Below are positions 1-5,940 of a DNA stretch of 6,390 bases, one piece after another. A program made the translations under genes and the position numbers. Location of the stretch: assembly GCA_937942405.1 (NCBI GenBank), contig CALDEN010000059.1:1-6390 (forward strand). The letters run 5' to 3'. Positions within the stretch are counted from its first letter, which is position 1. Each line of letters opens with the position of its first letter. The notes beneath the pieces were generated by a model, which made no database searches, was not told the DNA's origin, and saw only the letters and a list, made by a program, of their open reading frames with translations. Source of the stretch: an uncultured Saprospiraceae bacterium. Lineage in GTDB: Bacteria; Bacteroidota; Bacteroidia; Chitinophagales; Saprospiraceae.

Positions 1-9
1 TATTTTGGA

Positions 10-179
10 CAACTCATCCCCAGCCCTTCTCTTCAAAGAGAAGGGAGTTTGTGCTTCCTAAATTTAGTTTTCAAACATGTATTCTAACTATCATTTCTTT
101 GAGCACATGAAACCGCGATATCCCACACACTCTCCCTTAAGGTAGGGTAATATTCTCTGAAAGAAAATATTGGGTGAGT
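10..179 (+). repeat. Interspersed repeat, copy A (170 bp)
   Basis: First of three direct copies of one repeat. It starts CAACTCATCCCC and ends ATTGGGTGAGT, so its ends form short imperfect inverted repeats (ACTCATCCC against GGGTGAGT). A 10-bp perfect hairpin with a 2-base loop lies at 24-45 (CCCTTCTCTT / AAGAGAAGGG). A weaker second hairpin lies near the right end (AATATT...AATATT, about 149-171). I count 9 differences from copy B over 170 aligned bases. Its first 75 or so bases are nevertheless closer to copy C, with one difference. No open frame of note lies inside, and it carries no transposase. It resembles a MITE or REP-like element. The sequence shows the repeat; the mobile nature is inferred. 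Confidence 0.9.
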
Positions 180-240
180 TCTAAGAAACACTTGAGTATT
201 ATCTATCTTAATGATAAACTCACTTATAAGCACTCTTGTC

Positions 241-410
241 CAACTCATCCCCAGCCCTTCTCTTCAAAGAGAAGGGAGTTTATGTTTCCTAACTTTAGTT
301 TTCAAACATGAATTCTAACTATCATTTCTTCGAGCACATGAAACCGCGATATCCCACATCCTCTCCCTTAAGGTAGGGTAATATTCTCTGAAAGAGGATA
401 TTGGGTGAGT
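241..410 (+). repeat. Interspersed repeat, copy B (170 bp)
   Basis: Second direct copy, 61 bp after copy A and of the same length. The left hairpin (10-bp stem, loop CA) is at 255-276. The right hairpin at about 380-402 pairs AATATTCTCT with AGAGGATATT, with one G-T wobble. The copy ends three bases before the stop codon of the minus-strand DUF559 gene, so it borders that gene's 3' side. Left of the copy, AGCACT at 229-234 matches AGCACT at 829-834 before copy C, so the similarity may begin about 12 bases further left than drawn. No T-run follows the right hairpin on the minus strand, so it is not an obvious terminator for the nuclease gene. Confidence 0.9.
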
Positions 411-413
411 CCT

Positions 414-782
414 TTACATCTCAAAATGCCTTTTTAAAGCAAGAGCCACTTCTTTCCAATTATTCAAGACATCCTCATTTGAAAAGCGAATTATAGTAAA
501 TCCCATTGAACGTAAAATTTCATCTCTTTCTTTGTCCTCAGCCAACTGAAATTCATGATAGATACCATCGATTTCTATTACAAGACAATATTCATGACAG
601 TAAAAGTCCACAATAAAATATTGAGATTGCAGCTTATGATCTTTATAGGAGAGTATGAATTGCCTCGTAAATTTTATTCCTTGAAACCTCCGATTTCGCA
701 ATCTATGCCAAACAAATTTTTCAGCTTCGGTTTGGTCTTTCCTCAATTGCCTTGCATAGGCCAGTATTTGTTCATAATGCAT
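414..782 (-). CDS. DUF559 domain protein, Vsr-like endonuclease fold
   Basis: A 122-residue protein that is DUF559 over nearly its whole length, the usual size for stand-alone members. DUF559 belongs to the PD-(D/E)XK superfamily next to the very-short-patch repair nuclease Vsr. Visible hallmarks, in order, are LRKDQTEAEKFVWHRLRNRR (13-32), IVDFYC (57-62, with D59), VIEIDG (68-73, with E70 and D72), H76, the ERD pair (85-87), and GFTIIRFSNEDVLNN (94-108). D59, E70 and D72 fit the metal-binding acidic set, so the protein looks catalytically intact. A short extra stretch (about 44-55, SYKDHKLQSQYF) lengthens the strand pair before IVDFYC. The ATG at 782 is the only sensible start, and no Shine-Dalgarno is seen. 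The substrate is unknown. The flanking repeats suggest a role in repeat mobility or DNA repair, but this is inference. Confidence 0.92.
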   Translation of the reverse strand: MHYEQILAYARQLRKDQTEAEKFVWHRLRNRRFQGIKFTRQFILSYKDHKLQSQYFIVDFYCHEYCLVIEIDGIYHEFQLAEDKERDEILRSMGFTIIRFSNEDVLNNWKEVALALKRHFEM

Positions 783-838
783 TTATGAAAATAATTAGAA
801 TTTTGGTGTTTTTCAACCGTAAGCTATTAGCACTGATT

Positions 839-1006
839 CAACTCATCCCCAGCCCTTCTCTTCAAAGAGAAGGGAGTTTCTGCTTCCTAAATTTAGTTTT
901 CAAACATGTATTACTACCATCATTTCTTCAAGCACAAGGGACCTCGATATCCCCGACCCTCTCCTTTAAGAGAGGGTTATATTTACAAAGTAAATATTGG
1001 GTGAGT
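839..1006 (+). repeat. Interspersed repeat, copy C (168 bp)
   Basis: Third direct copy. The left hairpin is at 853-874 and its stem is identical to those of A and B. In the right half it differs: a perfect 8-bp hairpin at 956-977 (ACCCTCTC / GAGAGGGT, 6-base loop) is followed by another perfect 8-bp hairpin at 979-997 (ATATTTAC / GTAAATAT, loop AAA). The copy ends TATTGGGTGAGT like the others. In A and B the first of these hairpins is degraded, and the second has another sequence but still pairs. The copy lies between the start of the DUF559 gene on one side and the thioesterase gene on the other, ending 40 bases before the thioesterase start codon. Confidence 0.88.
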
Positions 1007-1046
1007 CTTCTAAAATAGATTCTACAAATCCCACTATCTTCACCAC

Positions 1047-1472
1047 ATGTACACAAGTGTTTGCAAAAAAAGAGTTCGTTATGGAGAGACCGACAAAATG
1101 GGTTATCTCTACTATGGTAACTATCCACAATTATATGAGATCGGAAGAGTCGAAATGCTGAGAGAGCTGGGCCTACCCTATGTAAAGATGGAAGATGAGA
1201 TGAAAATCATGCTACCCGTATTATCTGTAGAGGCCAAGTATCTAAAACCCGCTTATTATGATGAAGAGCTGACCATAAAAACGATACTGAAAGAAATGCC
1301 TTCTAAGATGATCGCTCTACATGCGGAGATCTTTAATGAGCAAGAAGAACTGATCCATAAAGCTCTCGTCAAACTGTTTTTTATCGACATGCCTACTGGC
1401 AAAAGAGTCTCTGCCCCTAAAGAATTGACGACTGCATTAGAGCCTTATTTTAAATTTCCTCCCCAAAAATAA
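1047..1472 (+). CDS. Acyl-CoA thioesterase, YbgC/FadM-like 4HBT (hotdog) family
   Basis: A 141-residue single-domain hotdog-fold protein of normal family length. The N-terminal signature VRYGETDKMGYLYYGNYPQL (10-29) matches the YbgC/4-hydroxybenzoyl-CoA thioesterase motif, with D16 as the expected catalytic aspartate and a conserved G19 and Y-x-x-Y pattern after it. The long helix (YEIGRVEMLRELGL, about 30-43) and the following strands (LPVLSVEAKYLKPAYYDEEL) also fit. Members hydrolyse acyl-CoA or acyl-ACP thioesters in the cytoplasm, but the chain preference cannot be read from the sequence. The ATG at 1047 begins directly before the conserved strand. No Shine-Dalgarno is evident. The gene stands alone on this strand, just after repeat copy C, so its promoter must lie in or very near that repeat. 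Its last 23 bases overlap the convergent gene that ends at 1450. Confidence 0.9.
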   Translation: MYTSVCKKRVRYGETDKMGYLYYGNYPQLYEIGRVEMLRELGLPYVKMEDEMKIMLPVLSVEAKYLKPAYYDEELTIKTILKEMPSKMIALHAEIFNEQEELIHKALVKLFFIDMPTGKRVSAPKELTTALEPYFKFPPQK

Positions 1473-1791
1473 ACCATAAGCATAGGAAATAAAGAACTGA
1501 AAGTATTAAACTAAGTAGAAGAATTCTGGATTGTTTCTTTACTTTTTGGTATTGTTTTTTAGTCTCTTCAGTATCACAATCTATTCTTTCAATGAATGGC
1601 AAAATCACAGTTGGATACTTATAAAAAGACCCCAATACAAACATGGATGAAAAACTGTCATTCTTTGCATAACCCAACATTTTCAGTAGCTTAACATGAC
1701 TGGACCCTTTAATAATAAACTGAATTAATACATTAAAAATCAATAAACCTTGTACTACCAGATATATCATTTCTAGCCCTTTGTTCTTCAT
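1450..1791 (-). CDS. Small membrane protein of unknown function, two predicted helices
   Basis: A 113-residue protein that I do not recognise. It has one hydrophobic segment at about 8-27 (MIYLVVQGLLIFNVLIQFII) and another at about 91-109 (LLLSLILSVLYFLCLWFIF). Between them is a soluble part ending in a lysine-rich stretch (TKKQYQKVKKQ, about 77-87). This layout suggests an inner-membrane hairpin with the central part in the cytoplasm. Its 3' end overlaps the convergent thioesterase gene by 23 bases. The ATG at 1791 lies only 6 bases after the T-run of the terminator of the upstream gene, leaving no room for a usual leader. Methionine 8 (codon at 1770) is a possible later start that would still keep both hydrophobic segments. 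The protein-like composition and the two well-formed helices make a real gene likely, but no family supports it. Confidence 0.65.
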   Translation of the reverse strand: MKNKGLEMIYLVVQGLLIFNVLIQFIIKGSSHVKLLKMLGYAKNDSFSSMFVLGSFYKYPTVILPFIERIDCDTEETKKQYQKVKKQSRILLLSLILSVLYFLCLWFIFGEEI

Positions 1792-1797
1792 AATTAC

Positions 1798-1831
1798 AAA
1801 AAAAAGGCACTACTTTTTCAAGTAATGCCTT
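1798..1831 (-). terminator. Intrinsic terminator of the haem lipoprotein gene
   Basis: Read on the minus strand, an 11-bp stem (AAGGCATTACT / AGTAGTGCCTT, one G-T wobble, 6-base loop TGAAAA) is followed at once by eight T residues (1805-1798). It begins 30 bases after the stop codon at 1861, the expected place for rho-independent termination of that gene. On the plus strand the stem is followed by a ten-T run only after a 7-base gap (1839-1848), so plus-strand termination is less likely. The T-run reaches to 6 bases before the ATG of the next minus-strand gene, which separates the two genes transcriptionally unless there is read-through. Confidence 0.82.
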
Positions 1832-1860
1832 CAGGAAGTTTTTTTTTTCAAAGTACCAGA

Positions 1861-2223
1861 TTATTCTGGTGCACCATCATTTATCCAGGCAGTCAATTGA
1901 TCGATATCGCATTCAGCGATCATATCTGATCCAACAGGGAAAGGCATAGGCACAAATCCTGTTTCATGATTTATAGCTCCTAGAATCCTTCCAAAATCTA
2001 CAGCTACCTTAGTAGTTGCATAATCGTGCATCTCAAAAGTAGTCGATGACCCCATCTCGTGACAACCTGCCGTTGCACATGATCCGTCGATTATACTAGC
2101 GATATCGCTTGTGTACGTAAGATCAGCAGTCTCGCATGTATCTACCGGAGGATCAGTATCATCGTCACATGCCACAAAGAATATAGACATCATTGCCAAA
2201 AAAAGTAAAGCGTTAATCTTCAT
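1861..2223 (-). CDS. Small lipoprotein with a c-type cytochrome-like domain (CX4CH)
   Basis: A 120-residue exported lipoprotein. A hydrophobic signal (3-16) runs into the lipobox FVAC, with C19 as the lipidated residue. The following CDDDTD is the acidic stretch often seen in surface-exported Bacteroidota lipoproteins. The mature part reads like the small Bacteroidota cytochrome-type domain: TYTSDIASIIDGSCATAGCH (36-55) near its start, VPMPFP (91-96) in the middle and CDIDQLTAWINDGAPE at the end. The haem motif is C49-A-T-A-G-C54-H55, thus CX4CH, not CX2CH. M93 is the natural candidate for the distal ligand. C30 and C105 may form a disulfide. The protein is probably an electron carrier or haem-bearing surface protein; no partner enzyme is visible nearby. 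It is divergent from the YihY/BrkB gene and followed by its own terminator. Confidence 0.82.
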   Translation of the reverse strand: MKINALLFLAMMSIFFVACDDDTDPPVDTCETADLTYTSDIASIIDGSCATAGCHEMGSSTTFEMHDYATTKVAVDFGRILGAINHETGFVPMPFPVGSDMIAECDIDQLTAWINDGAPE

Positions 2224-2290
2224 TATCTGTAATTTTAGATCGAATATATGGCATTTGTCATAGAAATGTCATCGGTTTTCAGAGAAATAT
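2224..2290. promoter_or_regulatory. Divergent intergenic region between lipoprotein and YihY/BrkB genes
   Basis: The start codons at 2223 (-) and 2291 (+) are only 67 bases apart and face away from each other, so promoters for both must lie here or just inside the genes. On the minus strand TATATTCG (2248-2241) is one base off the Bacteroidota -7 pattern TAnnTTTG, but I see no well-spaced -33 partner. On the plus strand no convincing match was found. Neither start has a Shine-Dalgarno. Confidence 0.35.
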
Positions 2291-3259
2291 ATGAGCTTAC
2301 TTAAGCGTATTGAAGATTTTCCATTGTTAAAGAGCCTTATCCTCTTTACTAAACGGGTATCTTTCCCGGGCTTTAAAGGGGTGCCTATATATAATGTCTG
2401 TGCCTTTATTTACCGAGAAATCATCAAAGACGACATCATTACTCGAGCAAATTCGATCGCTTATAGCTTATTCCTTTCCTTATTTCCGTCACTGATCTTT
2501 CTATTTACCATACTTCCATTGATTCCATCGACACAAGATCTGTTGCCGATGATCGACAAATCGTTGAATCAATTTTTGCCCGCAGAGGCACATAAATACT
2601 TGTTTGAAATCGTATATAATATCTTGGCCATTAAAAGACAAGGACTATTGTCCGTCGGTTTTATTCTTGCTCTATATTTTGGATCTAGTGGGATGAAGAC
2701 CCTGATGAGGGGATTTGATAAGGCTTATGACACTACCTTTACGAGTCGCAGCTGGATAAAATTTGAGCTTACAGCGATTGCACTTACTATACTATTAGCG
2801 ACCATACTTATATCATCGGTCGTACTGATTGTACTCGGTAAGCAGATACTAGGCTCGGTGTTTTCGTTTTTTGAAATCGGACAATACACGAGTCAGGTAT
2901 TTAATATTATCCGATATGTATTTGTAGGATTCCTATTTTACTTTATGATATCGCTCATCTACAAGTACGGCCCTTCGATGAAAAAAAGGATGAGCATATT
3001 CAATCCCGGTGCATATGTTGCCACTCTCTTTATGATCCTCGTCTCTGTCCTATTCTCTTATTTTGTAGACAACTTCGGTCAATACAATGAACTATACGGT
3101 TCCATCGGAGCTCTGATCGTACTCATGATCTGGCTTCAGATAAATGCGGTAATCTTGCTTATCGGTTTTGAGCTCAATACCAGTATCGCTGTAAATAAAG
3201 ACCTCAGTATAGAATCTGAACTAGAAGTCGATGCTAACACTCATAAAACTCCATTGTAA
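2291..3259 (+). CDS. YihY/BrkB-family inner-membrane protein
   Basis: A 322-residue polytopic membrane protein of ordinary length for the YihY/BrkB family, whose members were once mislabelled ribonuclease BN. Family marks are DDIITRANSIAYSLFLSLFP (47-66) in the first helix, LYFGSSGMKTLMRGFDKAYD (128-147), YKYGP (224-228), and the C-terminal block from ELYGSIGALIVLMIWLQ (267-283) through ILLIGFELNTSI (288-299). Six hydrophobic segments can be seen, at about 54-77, 117-134, 158-184, 205-225, 241-260 and 272-297. The acidic tail (301-322) is hydrophilic. The molecular role of the family is not settled; it has been linked to transport or the cell envelope. The ATG at 2291 leaves a normal cytoplasmic N-terminus. 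A second, decayed copy of its tail lies at 6048-6116. Confidence 0.92.
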   Translation: MSLLKRIEDFPLLKSLILFTKRVSFPGFKGVPIYNVCAFIYREIIKDDIITRANSIAYSLFLSLFPSLIFLFTILPLIPSTQDLLPMIDKSLNQFLPAEAHKYLFEIVYNILAIKRQGLLSVGFILALYFGSSGMKTLMRGFDKAYDTTFTSRSWIKFELTAIALTILLATILISSVVLIVLGKQILGSVFSFFEIGQYTSQVFNIIRYVFVGFLFYFMISLIYKYGPSMKKRMSIFNPGAYVATLFMILVSVLFSYFVDNFGQYNELYGSIGALIVLMIWLQINAVILLIGFELNTSIAVNKDLSIESELEVDANTHKTPL

Positions 3260-3311
3260 TTCTATAAAGTGGAAAGCTCTATCTATCAGACAATTGGCTA
3301 GGTTTCATGCC

Positions 3312-4307
3312 TTATTCCAAAAATCCTTTCTTCGGTTTTCCAAAATCAGCAATAAACACTGTTTTACCTTTCCCTACTATTAATATTTTGGATTCGGATA
3401 TTTTTTCAACATCGTACAAGGTCCTGCCTTGCATTATTTCCAATGGTTCGACTTCTAGCGTCTTTTTATCTATGAATAACAATTCCCCTTTCTGGGTCAC
3501 AGAAATGATTTTTTGTCCGAGCTCATCTAAACTCCATAAGCAACCTGTATCCTGAATTACCGTACGACCATATCCCTTGGCTGCAGGACCTACTATTCCA
3601 TGCTTGTTGATACAAAAACTCTTAGAGCCACAATGCCATATCTCATTATCGATGCTTGCGAGTTCATGGACCATACCTTTCACTGTAGTTTTATTATTCC
3701 ATTTTTCCAGATCGGTAGATTCCAGAATTTTTGTATTCAGACCGTTAAAGCTTGCCGCTAATACTTCTTGATTTTCTGTCTCAAATAAGGTCCACACAAA
3801 TCTCAAATTGTTTTCCCAGACGACCTTTACCTCTTGCAGATCTATGTCGATAGTGGCAATAAATCCTCTAGGGATTTTTTTCTCACCTCTACCTAATGCT
3901 GTAGCACCGCCACATACAACTAGTCTCCCATCTTTTAAGCCTATTAAATCATAAAAACACTTATTCTTAAGAGCGGGAAATTCTTTTTTGATGAAGATCT
4001 TCTTTTTTAAATCATAGCGATACACAACCGCATCAGACGTTGCAAGAAATACATAATCTCTTAGCTTTTCTATTTTGAGAATGTGCAAACCTTTATTGGG
4101 AAAATCAATAGAGCGTATATTACCTAGCGAATCTATTTTCTTGAGTATCCCATATTCTCCACCGATCCAGAATTCATTGCTATTTATCTTACAGATGTGA
4201 TAAAAACTACTGTCGGTCACTGCACTCTGCTGAATCATTTCTACCTGTTGGCCACAAGCCATGTTGGTAAAAAACACTAGGATATAAACACTTAATAAAA
4301 ACCTCAA
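3312..4307 (-). CDS. Secreted probable beta-propeller protein, TTG start
   Basis: A 331-residue exported protein, second in a two-gene operon. Residues 1-20 form a signal peptide ending ACGQ. Cleavage after it is likely; a lipobox at C18 is poor because N15 holds the -3 place. The rest is beta-rich and falls into repeated units of the type 'value, glycine pair, strand, D/K turn': FWIGGEYGILKKIDSLGN (46-63), FLATSDAVVYRYDLKK (87-102), RLVVCGGATALG (128-139), VLAASFNGLNTKILESTDL (182-200), IWHCGSKSFCINKHG (223-237), LLFIDKKTLEV (277-287), ILIVGKGKTVFIADF (308-322). This spacing fits a six- or seven-bladed propeller of the YCF48/Kelch kind, though no single family is certain. The start codon is TTG (4307-4305), overlapping the upstream TGA as TTGA. 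The only in-frame ATG (codon 16) would destroy the signal peptide. The ligand or partner is unknown; the gene before it is the natural suspect. Confidence 0.82.
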   Translation of the reverse strand: MRFLLSVYILVFFTNMACGQQVEMIQQSAVTDSSFYHICKINSNEFWIGGEYGILKKIDSLGNIRSIDFPNKGLHILKIEKLRDYVFLATSDAVVYRYDLKKKIFIKKEFPALKNKCFYDLIGLKDGRLVVCGGATALGRGEKKIPRGFIATIDIDLQEVKVVWENNLRFVWTLFETENQEVLAASFNGLNTKILESTDLEKWNNKTTVKGMVHELASIDNEIWHCGSKSFCINKHGIVGPAAKGYGRTVIQDTGCLWSLDELGQKIISVTQKGELLFIDKKTLEVEPLEIMQGRTLYDVEKISESKILIVGKGKTVFIADFGKPKKGFLE

Positions 4308-5761
4308 ATTCTATCTGTTTTTAAGGGAACAATATCGTATTTCTCTTCGAGATGCTTCCGATAATTGGCAAAAGCCGTTAATATAATAGATGTTGTATAA
4401 GCATCAGATTTCCAAACTAAAAAATTACGCACCACTGTACCTCCAGAAAAGAACACTCCTCCCTCCCAGTGGACTCCATGGTCATCCGTAATGGCATGTT
4501 TCATTATATACCCCATTGCAGCATTGATGGACTTGCGAGTATTCTCGTCGTCCAATTTTCCAATATAAAGTAGTGCATTCAATGCATACGCCGTGGATTG
4601 CAATTTATCTTTTTTATTTACTCTCCGCTTAGCACTCCAGCTTCCATCTCTATTTTGCTTTTTAAGTAGATAGGTATGAATATATTCCGTACTGAGCTGA
4701 AGGTCACGGACTCCGCTAGCATATGCTTTAGAAACGGCATAAGGGAAGTGATATCTGTTGGGATAATATATTCCGACGCGATCATACTTAGCTCTTTTAC
4801 TCTTCTTTTCGATAAATCGAATGGCAGCTTCCGCTCCCTCAGAATCCAGCTCATCATAATAGGACAGAGCTGTAAGCACATTGGCATTAACGACCCCATC
4901 TAAGTCATTACTTCCATATGGTAGATACGGAACATAAGGATGGGGATAACACTGACTAAAGGGTAAATAAGCAGAAGCATTGTGACAGAAGGCTTTAAAA
5001 AAATTCCATCGCTTAAATTGATATTCATCGGCTAGCCAAGTGAGATAAGCCTCTGTATCATGATCATTGCCGAACATGAAATTAAACCAATGTCGATTGT
5101 TCCTGTCCTTATCTCTGTATTGACCGAAAATCGGTTCGATCGATTTTACGGTAAGCGAAAACGAATCTGTGAGCTCACTCTTATACTTTTTACGCAATGC
5201 TATCGCAGCATATGCCAAGCTGGTATCATCTGCATCTTCTACCACATTGGCAGCATTGTTAATATATTTTGTTTTTAGCTTAAAATTTGTCGGACGCCTC
5301 ACTAATGGCTGCTCACCCACTACATCGTCATCGCTTAAGCTTCTATTAGGTGGCAGTAAATTCCAAAAATTAAACCTATTCCCATTCCGGTAAGTCATGA
5401 TCTTTTTAAATGACAAATCGAGCATTTTAGGAATGGTCTCATATTCTGGATATATGAGATATATACTCGCCAATGCATTATGTATGGACGCTACTGCAAA
5501 ACAGTTAGAATCATCGACATCCTTCTTCCCTCCCAACAAGAAAAAACTCTTCTGCATACACATCTGTGATTGCCACTCTCCCTTGTATGAGCAGCCCTCT
5601 ATGGTTTCTTTACGTTGAGTATGCTCTAGATACTGTAAACCAGATTGGAGATTTTCTATGAGCTCATTATATACTTCAAGAATAGAATCATCAGCTCTTT
5701 CCTGAGCATTCAGACCTAGATCGAACAGTAAAAACAGAAGAATGAGTGAGATCGCCCTCAT
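4304..5761 (-). CDS. Secreted alpha/alpha-toroid protein (terpene cyclase/prenyltransferase-like fold)
   Basis: A 485-residue protein with a clear signal peptide (hydrophobic 4-17, cleavage probably after LNA, 17-19), so it acts in the periplasm or outside. The mature part is helical with repeated helix starts: DVDDSNCFAVASI (81-93), DADDTSLAYAAIAL (176-189), NDHDTEAYLTWLA (232-244), NDLDGVVNANVLTAL (285-299), LQSTAYALNALLYIG (387-401) and SDAYTTSIILTAFANY (452-467). KKQNRDGSW (367-375) resembles a QW motif. Such repeats point to the (alpha/alpha)6 toroid of squalene-hopene cyclases and prenyltransferases. DADDT matches the catalytic DxDDT(A/S) motif of class II terpene cyclases. However, those are cytoplasmic or membrane-bound and longer, and many toroids are glycan enzymes, so the reaction is open. 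It is the first gene of an operon with the propeller gene (4-base overlap). Confidence 0.82.
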   Translation of the reverse strand: MRAISLILLFLLFDLGLNAQERADDSILEVYNELIENLQSGLQYLEHTQRKETIEGCSYKGEWQSQMCMQKSFFLLGGKKDVDDSNCFAVASIHNALASIYLIYPEYETIPKMLDLSFKKIMTYRNGNRFNFWNLLPPNRSLSDDDVVGEQPLVRRPTNFKLKTKYINNAANVVEDADDTSLAYAAIALRKKYKSELTDSFSLTVKSIEPIFGQYRDKDRNNRHWFNFMFGNDHDTEAYLTWLADEYQFKRWNFFKAFCHNASAYLPFSQCYPHPYVPYLPYGSNDLDGVVNANVLTALSYYDELDSEGAEAAIRFIEKKSKRAKYDRVGIYYPNRYHFPYAVSKAYASGVRDLQLSTEYIHTYLLKKQNRDGSWSAKRRVNKKDKLQSTAYALNALLYIGKLDDENTRKSINAAMGYIMKHAITDDHGVHWEGGVFFSGGTVVRNFLVWKSDAYTTSIILTAFANYRKHLEEKYDIVPLKTDRI

Positions 5762-5809
5762 CGCAATTAATGGGATTTATAATGATTAGATGTTATCGTA
5801 TAATGCAAA

Positions 5810-5837
5810 TAAAGGTATAGAAATAAAAGATTTCCAA
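5810..5837 (-). promoter_or_regulatory. Candidate promoter of the toroid/propeller operon
   Basis: On the minus strand a TTG (5837-5835) is followed after 17 bases by TACCTTTA (5817-5810). This is close to the Bacteroidota sigma-A pattern TTTG-N17-23-TAnnTTTG, with one base off in each box. Transcription would begin near 5803, giving a leader of about 40 bases before the ATG at 5761. No operator or riboswitch-like fold was recognised between them. Confidence 0.35.
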
Positions 5838-5940
5838 CAGAAATAACTCCCGCCAATCATGATTTTTATATCCATTATCTATTCCATAAAATATGACACA
5901 ATCACAGAACGAATCATCAACTTAACACTCATATCGATTA

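Larger units (their letters stand above)
241..1006. mobile_element. Possible composite unit: repeat B, DUF559 nuclease, repeat C
   Basis: Two direct copies of the 170-bp repeat enclose a single intact gene for a Vsr-like nuclease and nothing else. The gene stop is 3 bases from the end of copy B, and the start codon is 56 bases from copy C. This tight packing suggests that gene and repeats form one unit. REP-associated RAYT transposases, which lie among the repeats they spread, are an established parallel, but RAYTs are unrelated proteins. No target-site duplication could be defined. Copy A, 61 bp further left, may be a solo or tandem copy. The boundaries are therefore only the repeat edges. 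The alternative is a resident gene whose flanks were invaded independently by the repeats. Confidence 0.4.

Noticed and set aside
10..1006. CRISPR array
   Set aside because: Only three copies, about 170 bp long, with unequal gaps (61 and 428 bp), one of which holds a gene; no cas genes.
752..1018. Plus-strand open frame of 88 codons across repeat copy C
   Set aside because: Most of it translates the repeat and its hairpins, with no domain; it is an accident of the non-coding repeat sequence.
928..1128. Minus-strand open frame of 66 codons
   Set aside because: It runs opposite the conserved N-terminus of the thioesterase and into the repeat; no protein features.
1839..1848. Plus-strand terminator with ten-T run
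   Set aside because: The T-run is separated from the hairpin by seven bases; the minus-strand reading is canonical, and the only plus-strand gene upstream ends far away at 1472.
4254..4307. Lipoprotein signal in the propeller protein (C18)
   Set aside because: The -3 position is asparagine and no acidic stretch follows; a standard signal peptidase I site is at least as likely.
3307..5618. Several short plus-strand open frames (3307-3555, 3577-3771, 4676-4903, 5060-5278, 5169-5393, 5397-5618)
   Set aside because: All lie antisense to the two well-supported exported-protein genes and show no family, signal or spacing of their own.
5912..5920. Nine-base match (AATCATCAA) to 2419-2427, as a third island of the YihY/BrkB remnant
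   Set aside because: A nine-base match is expected by chance in such a comparison, and the translated surroundings do not align.
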